A stretch of 64,000 nt of DNA from Candidatus Bathyarchaeota archaeon (GTDB taxonomy: Archaea > Thermoproteota > Bathyarchaeia > Bathyarchaeales > Bathycorpusculaceae), in NCBI GenBank assembly GCA_018396675.1, contig JAGTQX010000014.1, positions 1 through 64,000 of the forward strand. Direction: 5' to 3'. The position numbers and the translations under genes were made by a program. The first letter of the stretch is position 1, and every line of letters starts with the position of its first letter. Positions 1 through 7,318 of the stretch are shown here, piece after piece. Below the pieces are notes generated by a model. The model was given only the letters and a program-made list of their open reading frames with translations. It did not search any database and was not told the DNA's origin.

Positions 1-615
1 CTTTCAAATCTTGTTAAAGTTGAATGCGACATCGACATTGTTAAGACGTTCACTCAGAAAATTACTGAGGAAAGTGAGAGGACAGAGTTAGGCTTTAGAG
101 GCATTCTAAAACAAGTTTTAGTGGACCTTTGGAATGAAAAGAAGGATAACAAGGATTATACCACAGAAGATGGCTTTGTCAAAATCAGCAACAAGGAAGT
201 CTATGATAAATACAATCAAGTTTTGAAAAAGGAGTATGGCGAAGGAGTTTCTCCGGTTAAATTCAAAGAGTTTATGCTTGAGTTTGGCTTCACTGACGCT
301 TTAAACAGAACAAAATTGAAGGTTCCAATTCCTGGCGATGCGGAACCGAAATCTCGTCTCTGCAACGTTTTCACTGAAAGGGTTTTGAGGAAACTTGGCG
401 TTGAAGAGGAAAGGCAGACTTTACGAGAAATTCTCATCAAGGCTAGAGACTGGATTCTAAAAAATAAAGATGCAGACAGCCTTATTGACCTTTTCTCTTT
501 GACAGAGTATGTTGCCAGTTTAACAGAAGAGGAACCGACAAAAATCATAAATGTTCTGAAAAATGACGGCTTGCTCTTCGATGTAGGCAAACCCGGAAAA
601 ATCGGAGCAAAATAG
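1..615 (+). CDS. C-terminal part of an unknown protein, cut by the window edge
   Basis: The reading frame is open from the first base of the window to a TAG at 613-615, so this is the last ~204 residues of a longer protein. A GTG at 121 is in frame but nothing marks it as the start. The sequence is charged and mostly helical, with a stretch around VSPVKFKEFMLEFGFT followed by a short basic segment, which vaguely resembles winged-helix tails of plasmid or virus replication ATPases. That resemblance is too weak for a call. It ends 2 bases before the recombinase gene on the same strand, so the two were probably co-transcribed as part of one integrated element. Confidence 0.6.
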   Translation, partial: LSNLVKVECDIDIVKTFTQKITEESERTELGFRGILKQVLVDLWNEKKDNKDYTTEDGFVKISNKEVYDKYNQVLKKEYGEGVSPVKFKEFMLEFGFTDALNRTKLKVPIPGDAEPKSRLCNVFTERVLRKLGVEEERQTLREILIKARDWILKNKDADSLIDLFSLTEYVASLTEEEPTKIINVLKNDGLLFDVGKPGKIGAK

Positions 616-617
616 CA

Positions 618-1823
618 ATGGTTGTGGCTCCCGCTTGCCCCTCATGCGGTTCAAACCGCCTCTATAAAGACGGCTTACGCTATTTAAGCGACGGCTCAAG
701 CGTCCAGCGCTGGCTTTGCCGAAAATGCGGCTACCGCTTTACAGATCCTAACTATAAAGCTAAAACCGGATGGAGGAATCTTCCATCCGGCTTAAATTTG
801 CCTTCCGGCTTATACTATTCTTGCCAAGGGAACGATGACCCAGACGGGCGAGTACCCTCCGCCACTGAGGCGGTGCAAACCTTGGCCGAAGTGTCCCAAG
901 AGGAAAAGCGGGCTGCGGGAGCCACAAAAACATGTCAAGTGGATGTTAAAGGCAAAATCTTTGATTATATCTGGCACTTGAAAAAGCTTGGAAGATGCGA
1001 TGGCACAATTAAGGGCTACAGACAAAAACTCATGCAGATGTTAAACGAAGGGGTTAACCTCTTAGATCCAGAAGCCGTTAAGGAATATCTAACGCAAAAA
1101 AATTGGTGTGAAGGCAGCAAATTCTATGCGAGCATTGTCTATGATGGATTTGCAAGATTTCTTGGATTAACCTGGCAGAAGCCTGATTATAAGCCATCGC
1201 GAAAAATTCCCTTTATACCAACTGAGCAAGAACTAGATCAGCTTATCGCATGCACAGGCAAAAATCTTTCAGCCCTTCTTCAGCTGCTAAAGGAAACCGC
1301 ATTGAGAGTTGGCGAAGCTTTAAGCTTAAAATGGACTGACATAGACTTGGAGCGCAACGTAATAATACTAAACCATCCGGAAAAAGGAAGTGAACCAAGG
1401 ATATTCAAAGTTACAGCAGCACTAATAACAAAGCTGAACCAACTAACAAAAACCAGCGAATATGTTTTCAAAAATCACCTTCAGCAAAGTGTCGCACAAA
1501 ATTTCCGTATCCAAAGAAAGCGTATCGCTCAAAAACTAGGGAACCCTAGATTGAACAATATAACTTTCCACACATTTCGCCATTGGAAAGCAACAATAGA
1601 ATACGCCAAAACAAGAGACATTCTACACGTAATGCAGTTTCTAGGCCACAAAAACATCAAAAACACGTTGCTTTATACACAGCTAATAAAATTTGAAAAA
1701 GAAGATGACTTTTATTGTGCCGCTGCCAAAACAAGCAACGAAGCAAAAGAACTCATAGAGTCAGGCTTTGAATACATCTGTACAACACCCGAGAACATAA
1801 TGCTATTCAGAAAAAGAAAATAA
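618..1823 (+). CDS. Tyrosine recombinase/integrase with N-terminal zinc ribbon
   Basis: 401 residues. Residues ~8-46 form a transposase-like zinc ribbon (CPSCGSNRLYKDG ... CRKCGYRF). A proline- and glycine-rich linker follows, then a SAM-like core-binding domain (~115-200) and a catalytic domain (~205-370). The catalytic set is complete: Arg in TALRVGEAL, a Lys-bearing hairpin near NHPEKGSEP, His-x-x-Arg in HTFRH, His in LGHKNIKN and Tyr in LLYTQL. It should cut and rejoin DNA at an attachment site or act as a Xer-type resolvase. It starts 2 bases after the upstream ORF and lies at the right side of what looks like an integrated element that continues to the left of the window. No matching att repeat was found inside the window. 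Confidence 0.9.
   Translation: MVVAPACPSCGSNRLYKDGLRYLSDGSSVQRWLCRKCGYRFTDPNYKAKTGWRNLPSGLNLPSGLYYSCQGNDDPDGRVPSATEAVQTLAEVSQEEKRAAGATKTCQVDVKGKIFDYIWHLKKLGRCDGTIKGYRQKLMQMLNEGVNLLDPEAVKEYLTQKNWCEGSKFYASIVYDGFARFLGLTWQKPDYKPSRKIPFIPTEQELDQLIACTGKNLSALLQLLKETALRVGEALSLKWTDIDLERNVIILNHPEKGSEPRIFKVTAALITKLNQLTKTSEYVFKNHLQQSVAQNFRIQRKRIAQKLGNPRLNNITFHTFRHWKATIEYAKTRDILHVMQFLGHKNIKNTLLYTQLIKFEKEDDFYCAAAKTSNEAKELIESGFEYICTTPENIMLFRKRK
766..790. repeat. Inverted repeat inside the recombinase linker
   Basis: Arms CCGGATGGA (766-774) and TCCATCCGG (782-790) are perfect complements around a 7-base spacer. The hairpin falls in the low-complexity linker between the zinc ribbon and the recombinase core. 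A second hairpin (CCGCC/GGCGG) follows near 859-875. The repeat may only reflect how the linker was built. Confidence 0.6.
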
Positions 1824-1923
1824 GCCATGTCGCCATTTATGCCATATATCCCAAGATTTATGGGTAAAGGTTATATTTAGCCAAGACTATTGTGGTGTAT
1901 TTGCGGGTGCAATGTGATGAAAG

Positions 1924-4900
1924 GTGACCGTCAAATTCCAAGCTAATTTTGAAAAACTCTTAAGCATGGACTATCGCCCGCTCGAAGTTGAAAAAGAAAT
2001 CCGCGAATTCTGGAAGCAAAACCGCATAAAAGAGAAACTGATGGAATACCGCGAGAAAAGTAATGTAGGTTTTACTGGCTGGGTCGAAGGGCCTCCAACA
2101 TTAAACGGCATCCCTCATGTTGGACACGCTAGAGGACGAATAATGAAAGACCTGCGTTTCAGATGGAAAACCATGCAAGGCTATTTTATGCCTTTCTGGG
2201 CTGGCTGGGACTGTCAAGGCTTGCCAGTGGAGCTTGAAGTTGAGAAGCTTTTAGGCGTTAAAAACAAACGGGAACTTGTCGAGCGCGTAGGCGAAGAACG
2301 CTTCATAGAAGAATGCAAAAAGACGATTATGCGTTACCACAAGGAATGGGTTGAAGCTGACGAGAAACTGGGAATATTCATAGACCAGAACAAGGCGTAC
2401 TGGACGTATCTGGACAATTACATCGAACGTGAATGGCAATACCTTAAACGTGCTTGGGAGCAAGGTTTACTGGAAGAGGGCTATTACGTTGTTGCCTACT
2501 GTCCAGGGTGTCAAACAAGTCTAAGCAGCGCGGAGGTAGGCTACGAGGGTTCATACAAAGAAGTTGAAGACCCATCGTTATACTTCAAATTCAAATTAGC
2601 TGAATCACTTGATGAGTATTTTCTTGTTTGGACTACGATGCCGTTCACGTTAGTGACTGATCTGATGTTAGCGGTGCATCCAGAAGCAGAATACGCCAAA
2701 GTAAAAGTGGGCGAAGAAAAATGGATACTTGTCAAGTCACGCGTTGAGCCCGTCATGCAAGAGCTTGAAATAGAAAACTATGAAGTGACTGAAACTGTTA
2801 CTGGCAAAAGCTTTGAAGGCGTTAAATACGATTACCCGTTTAAGGATTTAATTCCGAAACAAGCGGAACTGGATACGCATCCGCTTGTACATAGGGTTGT
2901 CTGCGAAGACTTCGTCGATGTCAACACTGCAACTGGTGTTGTTCATCTTTCTCCTGGAAACGGTGAAGAAGACTTTTACGCGGCGCAAAAACGTAATGCT
3001 CCAGTTTTCGCCCCCTTCGATGATGAGGTTAGGTTTACCGCGGAAGCTGGAGTCTTCAGCGGAGTTTTTGCACGGGACGCGGACGCTATAGTTATTGAAG
3101 AACTGCGCAAAAGAGGATTACTTGTCGAAGTTAAACCAGTCAGGCACGAGTATCCAACATGTTGGCGTTCGCATCACAAACTGGTTTGGCTTGCAAGAAG
3201 AGAATACTTCCTCCGAACAGACAAGATAAACGACAAGGTCTTGAAGGCGGCGGAGAAAGTCGAATACTTTTTTGAGGCTCCGAAGAACCGTTTTATCGCC
3301 TTTCTAAAAGAGGGCAAACCGTGGTGCATATCAAGAGAACGTGTCTGGGGAGCGCCAATACCAATATGGGTCTGCGAAAACTGCGGAAACAAAACGCTTA
3401 TAGCAAGCAAAAAAGAGCTTGTAGAAAAAGCCGTGGAAAAGCCTCCTGTAAACTTTGAACTGCACAAGCCATGGATAGATCGTATCAAAATTAAATGCGA
3501 AAAATGCGGAAGCATAATGCACCGCGAACCCTTCGTGCTTGACACGTGGCACAACAGTGGAGCCTCGCCATACGCAAGATTCACAGATGAAGAATTCACC
3601 AAATACGTGCCAGTGGACTTTCTCACAGAAGGCATAGACCAAACACGTGGATGGGCAAACTCGCTGCTTCTGGAACACGTAATACTGACCGGAAAGGCTG
3701 AAGCACCCTACAAGGCGTTCCTTTTCCAAGGCTTAACCCAAGATGCTAAAGGAAGAAAAATGAGCAAAAGCCTAGGAAACATCATCGAAGTAAACAAACT
3801 ATTGGAAAAAGCTTCCGCAGACGTTTGCAGGTTCTACCTTATGAGGAAATGCTCTCCAATAGAGTTCATGAACTTCGACTTAAACGAATTAAGCCGCCGC
3901 CCATATCAAGTGTTAGCCACAGTATATCATTTAAACAGGTTTTTTGTGCAAAACGCTGAATACGATAACTTTGACCCTCAAAAACACACGCTTGAATGGG
4001 CGCGGAATAGTGGCCAACTTAAAAAACCTGACCTCTGGCTACTATCCAAGCTTCAAAAGACGATAAATGAGTACACGCGTATGTTAGAAAAATGCGAATT
4101 CAATGTTGCAATGGCGGAGCTTGAAAACTTTGTCCTAGAAGTTGTAAGTCGACTCTACGTGCCAATGATACGGAAAGAACTGTGGACAGACGACCCTGAA
4201 ACACTTGACCGAAGACTAGCCATATACGCAACGTTATGGCATGTTCTAAAAACTGTTGTGCTGCTCTTTAACCCAGTAACGCCTTTCCTAAGCGAAGCCC
4301 TTTACCAGAAAATCTACAAAAGGCTTGACTCGACGCTTCCAGAGTCTGTAAACTTTGAAAGTTGGCCGCAATATGACGCGAAAATGCGCAACGCAAAGCT
4401 GGAAGATAATTTTGAAACGTTGATGCGATGTGTTTCAATGGTATATTCAGCGAGGCAAACAGCAAAAATAAAACGGCGATGGCCATTGCGCAAAGCAGTT
4501 GTCGTATCCGCAGATAAGGAAACATGCAAAGCATTAGAGGAACTGAACGAGGTTTTCATAGAACTCGCAAATGTGAAAGAGGCTGAATACTTAACAGAGA
4601 CGCCGGAAACCATCAAGAACGAGATAAAGTCTGGAAGATGGACTTGTAACACTGAAAAAGATGTTAGCGTATTCTTGGATGTGCATCGTGACGAGAAACT
4701 ATTGGGCGAGGGACTTATGCGTGACATAGCCAGAAGAGTTCAATCGTTGAGAAAAGAGTTAGGCTTTATGCCGACTGACATGCTTAACAATGTCCACATA
4801 GCAGAACTTGATGAAGAAAATAAAAGGTTACTGCAGCCTTACGCAAAAGAAATGGCTGAACTTGTCCGCGCCAAAAACGTTCAACTGCACACAAATCGAG

Positions 4901-4968
4901 ACGAAGTCAATGCAGAGTGGCATGAATACCAGCTAGATGAAAAGAAAATCTACGTCGCAATATCATAA
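1924..4968 (+). CDS. ileS: Isoleucyl-tRNA synthetase
   Basis: 1014 residues, class Ia. It charges tRNA-Ile with isoleucine in the cytoplasm. The ATP-binding HIGH motif appears as HVGH (residues 65-68) and KMSKS is intact (~612-616, GRKMSKSLGNI). GWDCQGLPVE, SPGNGEEDF (editing domain) and ITEG-like LTEGIDQTRGW are typical of IleRS rather than ValRS or LeuRS. A zinc-type CENCGNK ... CEKCGS pair lies around residues 480-530. The GTG at 1924 is preceded by AAAGGTGA; an ATG 14 codons downstream (1966) is an alternative. The gene stands alone, with a TATA-like GGTTATATTTAG at 1869-1880 serving as a plausible promoter. Confidence 0.97.
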   Translation: MTVKFQANFEKLLSMDYRPLEVEKEIREFWKQNRIKEKLMEYREKSNVGFTGWVEGPPTLNGIPHVGHARGRIMKDLRFRWKTMQGYFMPFWAGWDCQGLPVELEVEKLLGVKNKRELVERVGEERFIEECKKTIMRYHKEWVEADEKLGIFIDQNKAYWTYLDNYIEREWQYLKRAWEQGLLEEGYYVVAYCPGCQTSLSSAEVGYEGSYKEVEDPSLYFKFKLAESLDEYFLVWTTMPFTLVTDLMLAVHPEAEYAKVKVGEEKWILVKSRVEPVMQELEIENYEVTETVTGKSFEGVKYDYPFKDLIPKQAELDTHPLVHRVVCEDFVDVNTATGVVHLSPGNGEEDFYAAQKRNAPVFAPFDDEVRFTAEAGVFSGVFARDADAIVIEELRKRGLLVEVKPVRHEYPTCWRSHHKLVWLARREYFLRTDKINDKVLKAAEKVEYFFEAPKNRFIAFLKEGKPWCISRERVWGAPIPIWVCENCGNKTLIASKKELVEKAVEKPPVNFELHKPWIDRIKIKCEKCGSIMHREPFVLDTWHNSGASPYARFTDEEFTKYVPVDFLTEGIDQTRGWANSLLLEHVILTGKAEAPYKAFLFQGLTQDAKGRKMSKSLGNIIEVNKLLEKASADVCRFYLMRKCSPIEFMNFDLNELSRRPYQVLATVYHLNRFFVQNAEYDNFDPQKHTLEWARNSGQLKKPDLWLLSKLQKTINEYTRMLEKCEFNVAMAELENFVLEVVSRLYVPMIRKELWTDDPETLDRRLAIYATLWHVLKTVVLLFNPVTPFLSEALYQKIYKRLDSTLPESVNFESWPQYDAKMRNAKLEDNFETLMRCVSMVYSARQTAKIKRRWPLRKAVVVSADKETCKALEELNEVFIELANVKEAEYLTETPETIKNEIKSGRWTCNTEKDVSVFLDVHRDEKLLGEGLMRDIARRVQSLRKELGFMPTDMLNNVHIAELDEENKRLLQPYAKEMAELVRAKNVQLHTNRDEVNAEWHEYQLDEKKIYVAIS

Positions 4969-4989
4969 TTATCCAAAGAGTAATTGAAA

Positions 4990-5342
4990 ATGTGCTCAGA
5001 GGAATTCGTTACAAAAGCATTGACAAAATTTAGAGAAGGCTACATTTGCGCAGAAGCGGTTCAGTCTGCGGAGCCTTAACTGGAGCAGTAATGGCGCTTG
5101 GACTAAAATAGGGATGAAATACCTTGGACGAGGTGGCCTACGAAAAATGTATGGCAAAAAGCCTTGAACTCTGCAAATCTTTCAAAGAATTCGAAAGCAT
5201 CTTCTGCCAAGACCTAACCTAATGCAACCTGAAAACAGTTGAAGATAGAATTAAATTCAAAGAACAGCAAATAGAAGAACAAAAATGCACGAAATACGTG
5301 GAAAAATCAATAAAGATGTTGCTGAACTTAACAAAAGAATAA
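4990..5342 (+). pseudogene. Decayed C_GCAxxG_C_C family (redox-active Cys) protein
   Basis: No intact frame remains, but two frames together rebuild this family. Frame one (ATG 4990) reads FREGYICAEAV and stops. From 5067 another frame reads CGALTGAVMALGLK, the family's signature, then hits TAG (5109) and TGA (5115). It continues with ALELC-like SLELCKSFKEFESIFCQDLT and hits TAA at 5220 before a final segment with a C-terminal Cys (EEQKCTKYVEKS) ending at TAA 5340-5342. About 30 residues between the first two pieces are missing compared with the family. It therefore has at least one deletion/frameshift and three in-frame stops. It fills the otherwise gene-free stretch between ileS and tRNA-Ala. 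Confidence 0.8.
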
Positions 5343-5391
5343 AGTACACGAAACCGCAAAATTCACTTAAATTATGACGCATTTGTGTAGT

Positions 5392-5465
5392 GGGCCGGTA
5401 GTTCAGCTGGTATGAACGCCCGATTCGCACTCGGGAGGTCGGGGGTTCAAATCCCCCCCGGTCCA
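5392..5465 (+). tRNA. tRNA-Ala (anticodon CGC)
   Basis: A 74-nt cloverleaf without intron. The acceptor stem GGGCCGG pairs with CCGGTCC and includes a G3:U70 pair, the identity element of alanine tRNAs. The D arm is GTTCAGCTGGTATGAAC. The anticodon stem CCCGA/TCGGG holds the loop TTCGCAC (anticodon CGC). The T arm is GGGGG-TTCAAAT-CCCCC, and the discriminator base is A. CCA is not encoded. Confidence 0.96.
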
Positions 5466-5498
5466 TTTGGTTGTTTATGATAAGACTTATATATTATT

Positions 5499-5515
5499 GG
5501 ATGGATAATCCATCC
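5499..5515. promoter_or_regulatory. Perfect 8-bp palindrome between TATA box and start of the ECF-type gene
   Basis: GGATGGAT and ATCCATCC flank a single A. A TATA box (CTTATATATTA, 5487-5497) ends just upstream, and the GTG start at 5520 lies about 26 bases from its centre, where the transcript should begin. A site between TATA box and initiation point is the classic position for an archaeal repressor. The binding protein is unknown. Confidence 0.65.
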
Positions 5516-5519
5516 ATAG

Positions 5520-6134
5520 GTGCTGCTGTTGAATGCAAAAAATGTAGCACTAATAGCGGTTATGTCTGCTGTTACTGTTGTTGTTGCGTATGCAAGAGGT
5601 TTGGGTTTGCCTTTTCTACCAGGTTTGGTTGAGTTTATGACGGTGTTGATTTTTGTTAGCGGTTTTTGTTTTGGTTGCGTTATCGGTGGCTTCGTTGGAA
5701 TCATAGCCATAACTATTTACATGTTGATTCCTTATCCTTTTGCGCATCCTGTTGCGTGGCTTTTCACAATTTCGCCTATTCTTCTTTTGGTGATGGCCTT
5801 CTTGGGAGCCTTGTACGGAATTGTAGGCGGATTTTTTGGCAAAGTGCGAAATTCTGTTCGTATAAATGCCCGATTTGTTGCTGAACTGGCTTTTCTCGGT
5901 TTTGTTTTGACTCTTTTTTATGACGTTTTTTCAAGTGTGGGTTTCTATCTGGCTTATCCTGTTTACTCTTCTGTTTGGGAAGCTATTTATCTGACATTTA
6001 TACCGCTATATTATCCCTATCCGCCGATAATTCACACATTTACAAATACTTTGGTCTTCGCAGTTTTAGCTCCAGCGTTAATACATGCTATCCATCATTT
6101 TTCAATGTATTTAAAAGTGCCTTCTAATGTTTAG
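5520..6134 (+). CDS. ECF-transporter S-component-like membrane protein
   Basis: 204 residues with about five or six hydrophobic segments and short loops. It begins LNAKNVALIAVMSAVTVVV, followed by a Gly/Pro-rich LGLPFLPG segment and FVSGFCFGCVIGGFVG. This layout (short N-terminal start, helix 1, then conserved Gly-rich turn) fits the substrate-binding S subunit of energy-coupling-factor vitamin/metal transporters. No A or T subunit is nearby, so it probably shares a remote ECF module. The substrate cannot be read from the sequence. It appears leaderless (GTG 5520) and is preceded by a palindromic operator. A TTG at 5529 is a less likely start. Confidence 0.7.
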   Translation: MLLLNAKNVALIAVMSAVTVVVAYARGLGLPFLPGLVEFMTVLIFVSGFCFGCVIGGFVGIIAITIYMLIPYPFAHPVAWLFTISPILLLVMAFLGALYGIVGGFFGKVRNSVRINARFVAELAFLGFVLTLFYDVFSSVGFYLAYPVYSSVWEAIYLTFIPLYYPYPPIIHTFTNTLVFAVLAPALIHAIHHFSMYLKVPSNV

Positions 6135-6259
6135 CACCGTTTATGTTCAACATTAACCTGATATTGTAATAGAAAATGGAGCATTTGGTATACAAGTTTT
6201 TATTGTCAATAAGTATGTTTGTCTCTTTATGTGGATACATTTTGAGGATTCGCTACCTT

Positions 6260-6270
6260 TATTTATATAG
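6260..6270 (+). promoter_or_regulatory. TATA box for the coiled-coil gene
   Basis: TTTATTTATATAG lies about 50 bases upstream of the ATG at 6314, and a GGGAG ribosome-binding site sits at about 6299-6303. This predicts a short 5' leader of about 25 bases. Confidence 0.5.
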
Positions 6271-6313
6271 ATAGGCATTTGAATAGGTTGAAGAAAGCGG
6301 GAGAAAAGTCACC

Positions 6314-6877
6314 ATGTCAAAGAAACCTCCGTCAAAAGATGATGCGTTGGAAGCTTTAGACTTTATAATAAACGTTTTAAGGGAGCATGAAAAGGATTTA
6401 GACCGGCTCATTAACGAACTGGGTAAAATAACCGAACGGTTGGGTGAAGCTGGCGAGTTAAGCGGCAAAATAGAGAATGTAGAAGATAGGCTTTCTAATC
6501 TGCAGGGTGAAATATCCAATCTGATTTCTTACCTATCAACTCCGCATGAGGTACCTAAAGCTTTGTCACAGCCGACCACACAAGCGCAAGTGCAGACTCT
6601 GCAAGCACCAGTTATTGCTGATGTGCGTGGTCCACCGGTTATTCTGCGCTGTAAACATTGGGAGGACTTTCAGACTTTGGCTCGTCAAGCTCAGACGCTT
6701 TCGTTTTTGTACAAGGAAGCGGAAAAGAGTTTCCAAGTTGACGCTCTTAAGAATAATCAGATAATAACTTATAGCGGGGAGCTTCCGAAACAGACGGTGC
6801 TTTTGAAGGCGTGGCTTTCAAAGCTGTTGGACATTTCTGAAGATAAGGTTCTTGAGGGTATTTTAGCTGTCGGTTAG
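6314..6877 (+). CDS. Conserved-looking protein: coiled coil plus C-terminal alpha/beta domain
   Basis: 187 residues. Residues ~5-75 have a heptad-like pattern rich in Leu/Ile/Glu/Lys (e.g. LREHEKDLDRLINELGKI) and should form a coiled coil. Residues ~77-100 are a Gln/Thr/Pro linker. Residues ~105-187 form a compact domain starting GPPVILRCKHWEDF and ending near LDISEDKVLEGILAVG. No enzyme motif, signal peptide or membrane segment is visible. It is transcribed alone from its own TATA box. Function unknown; the coiled coil suggests oligomerisation or a scaffold role. Confidence 0.8.
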   Translation: MSKKPPSKDDALEALDFIINVLREHEKDLDRLINELGKITERLGEAGELSGKIENVEDRLSNLQGEISNLISYLSTPHEVPKALSQPTTQAQVQTLQAPVIADVRGPPVILRCKHWEDFQTLARQAQTLSFLYKEAEKSFQVDALKNNQIITYSGELPKQTVLLKAWLSKLLDISEDKVLEGILAVG

Positions 6878-6962
6878 CTGTTTTTGATGTTGAAGGTTTG
6901 TATGTTAGTGTTATTCCATAACGCTTTTATATTTGCATGAGTATTAAGTCTTACGATGCAGT

Positions 6963-7079
6963 ATGGGGCTGAGGTTGAAGGCTGAGCCAAGACAGTCAAA
7001 ACCTATTTTTCCGTTTTCGAAGCCTTCTCCTTTCTCCTCGATGACGGAAATGACTGTTTGGCCCGCCAAAAAACAATGA
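6963..7079 (+). CDS. Possible 38-residue small protein
   Basis: The frame runs from ATG 6963 to TGA 7077-7079 and is rich in Pro, Lys and Phe (e.g. PIFPFSKPSPFSS). A TATA-like CTTTTATATTTG at ~6922-6933 would place transcription start near 6955-6960, just before the ATG. There is no homology signal I recognise. It could equally be an untranslated leader. Confidence 0.3.
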   Translation: MGLRLKAEPRQSKPIFPFSKPSPFSSMTEMTVWPAKKQ

Positions 7080-7117
7080 AAGCCCCTCTAAAAGCATGAA
7101 GCTGGCGGAAGTTACAA

Positions 7118-7264
7118 ATGGAAGAAAACAGAAAACCCGTAGAAAGGCTCTATGAAGAATTCGCAAAATTTGAAAAGGCAATGGAAGAGCTGCGTTTTCT
7201 GAAACTTGTCGCCCAAGATCTTAAAAGTTTTAGGCGCATGATAAGGTTCAAAAAATATGACTAA
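7118..7264 (+). CDS. Small basic helical protein, 48 residues
   Basis: ATG 7118 to TAA 7262-7264. The product is almost entirely predicted helix, with alternating acidic and basic residues (ERLYEEFAKFEKAMEEL) and a basic C-terminus (SFRRMIRFKKYD). A GGCGGAAG stretch upstream (~7105-7112) could bind the ribosome. It lies between the coiled-coil gene and cysS on the same strand. Composition and codon use look coding. Function unknown. Confidence 0.5.
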   Translation: MEENRKPVERLYEEFAKFEKAMEELRFLKLVAQDLKSFRRMIRFKKYD

Positions 7265-7318
7265 CGCTTTTTAGGTAAAACCTTTAAGTCTTCTCGACAT
7301 TATCATTCTGGACAGAAA

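Noticed and set aside
5109-5117. TAG and TGA in the C_GCAxxG fossil as pyrrolysine/selenocysteine codons
   Set aside because: A third stop (TAA), a deletion and a frame change in the same gene point to decay rather than recoding.
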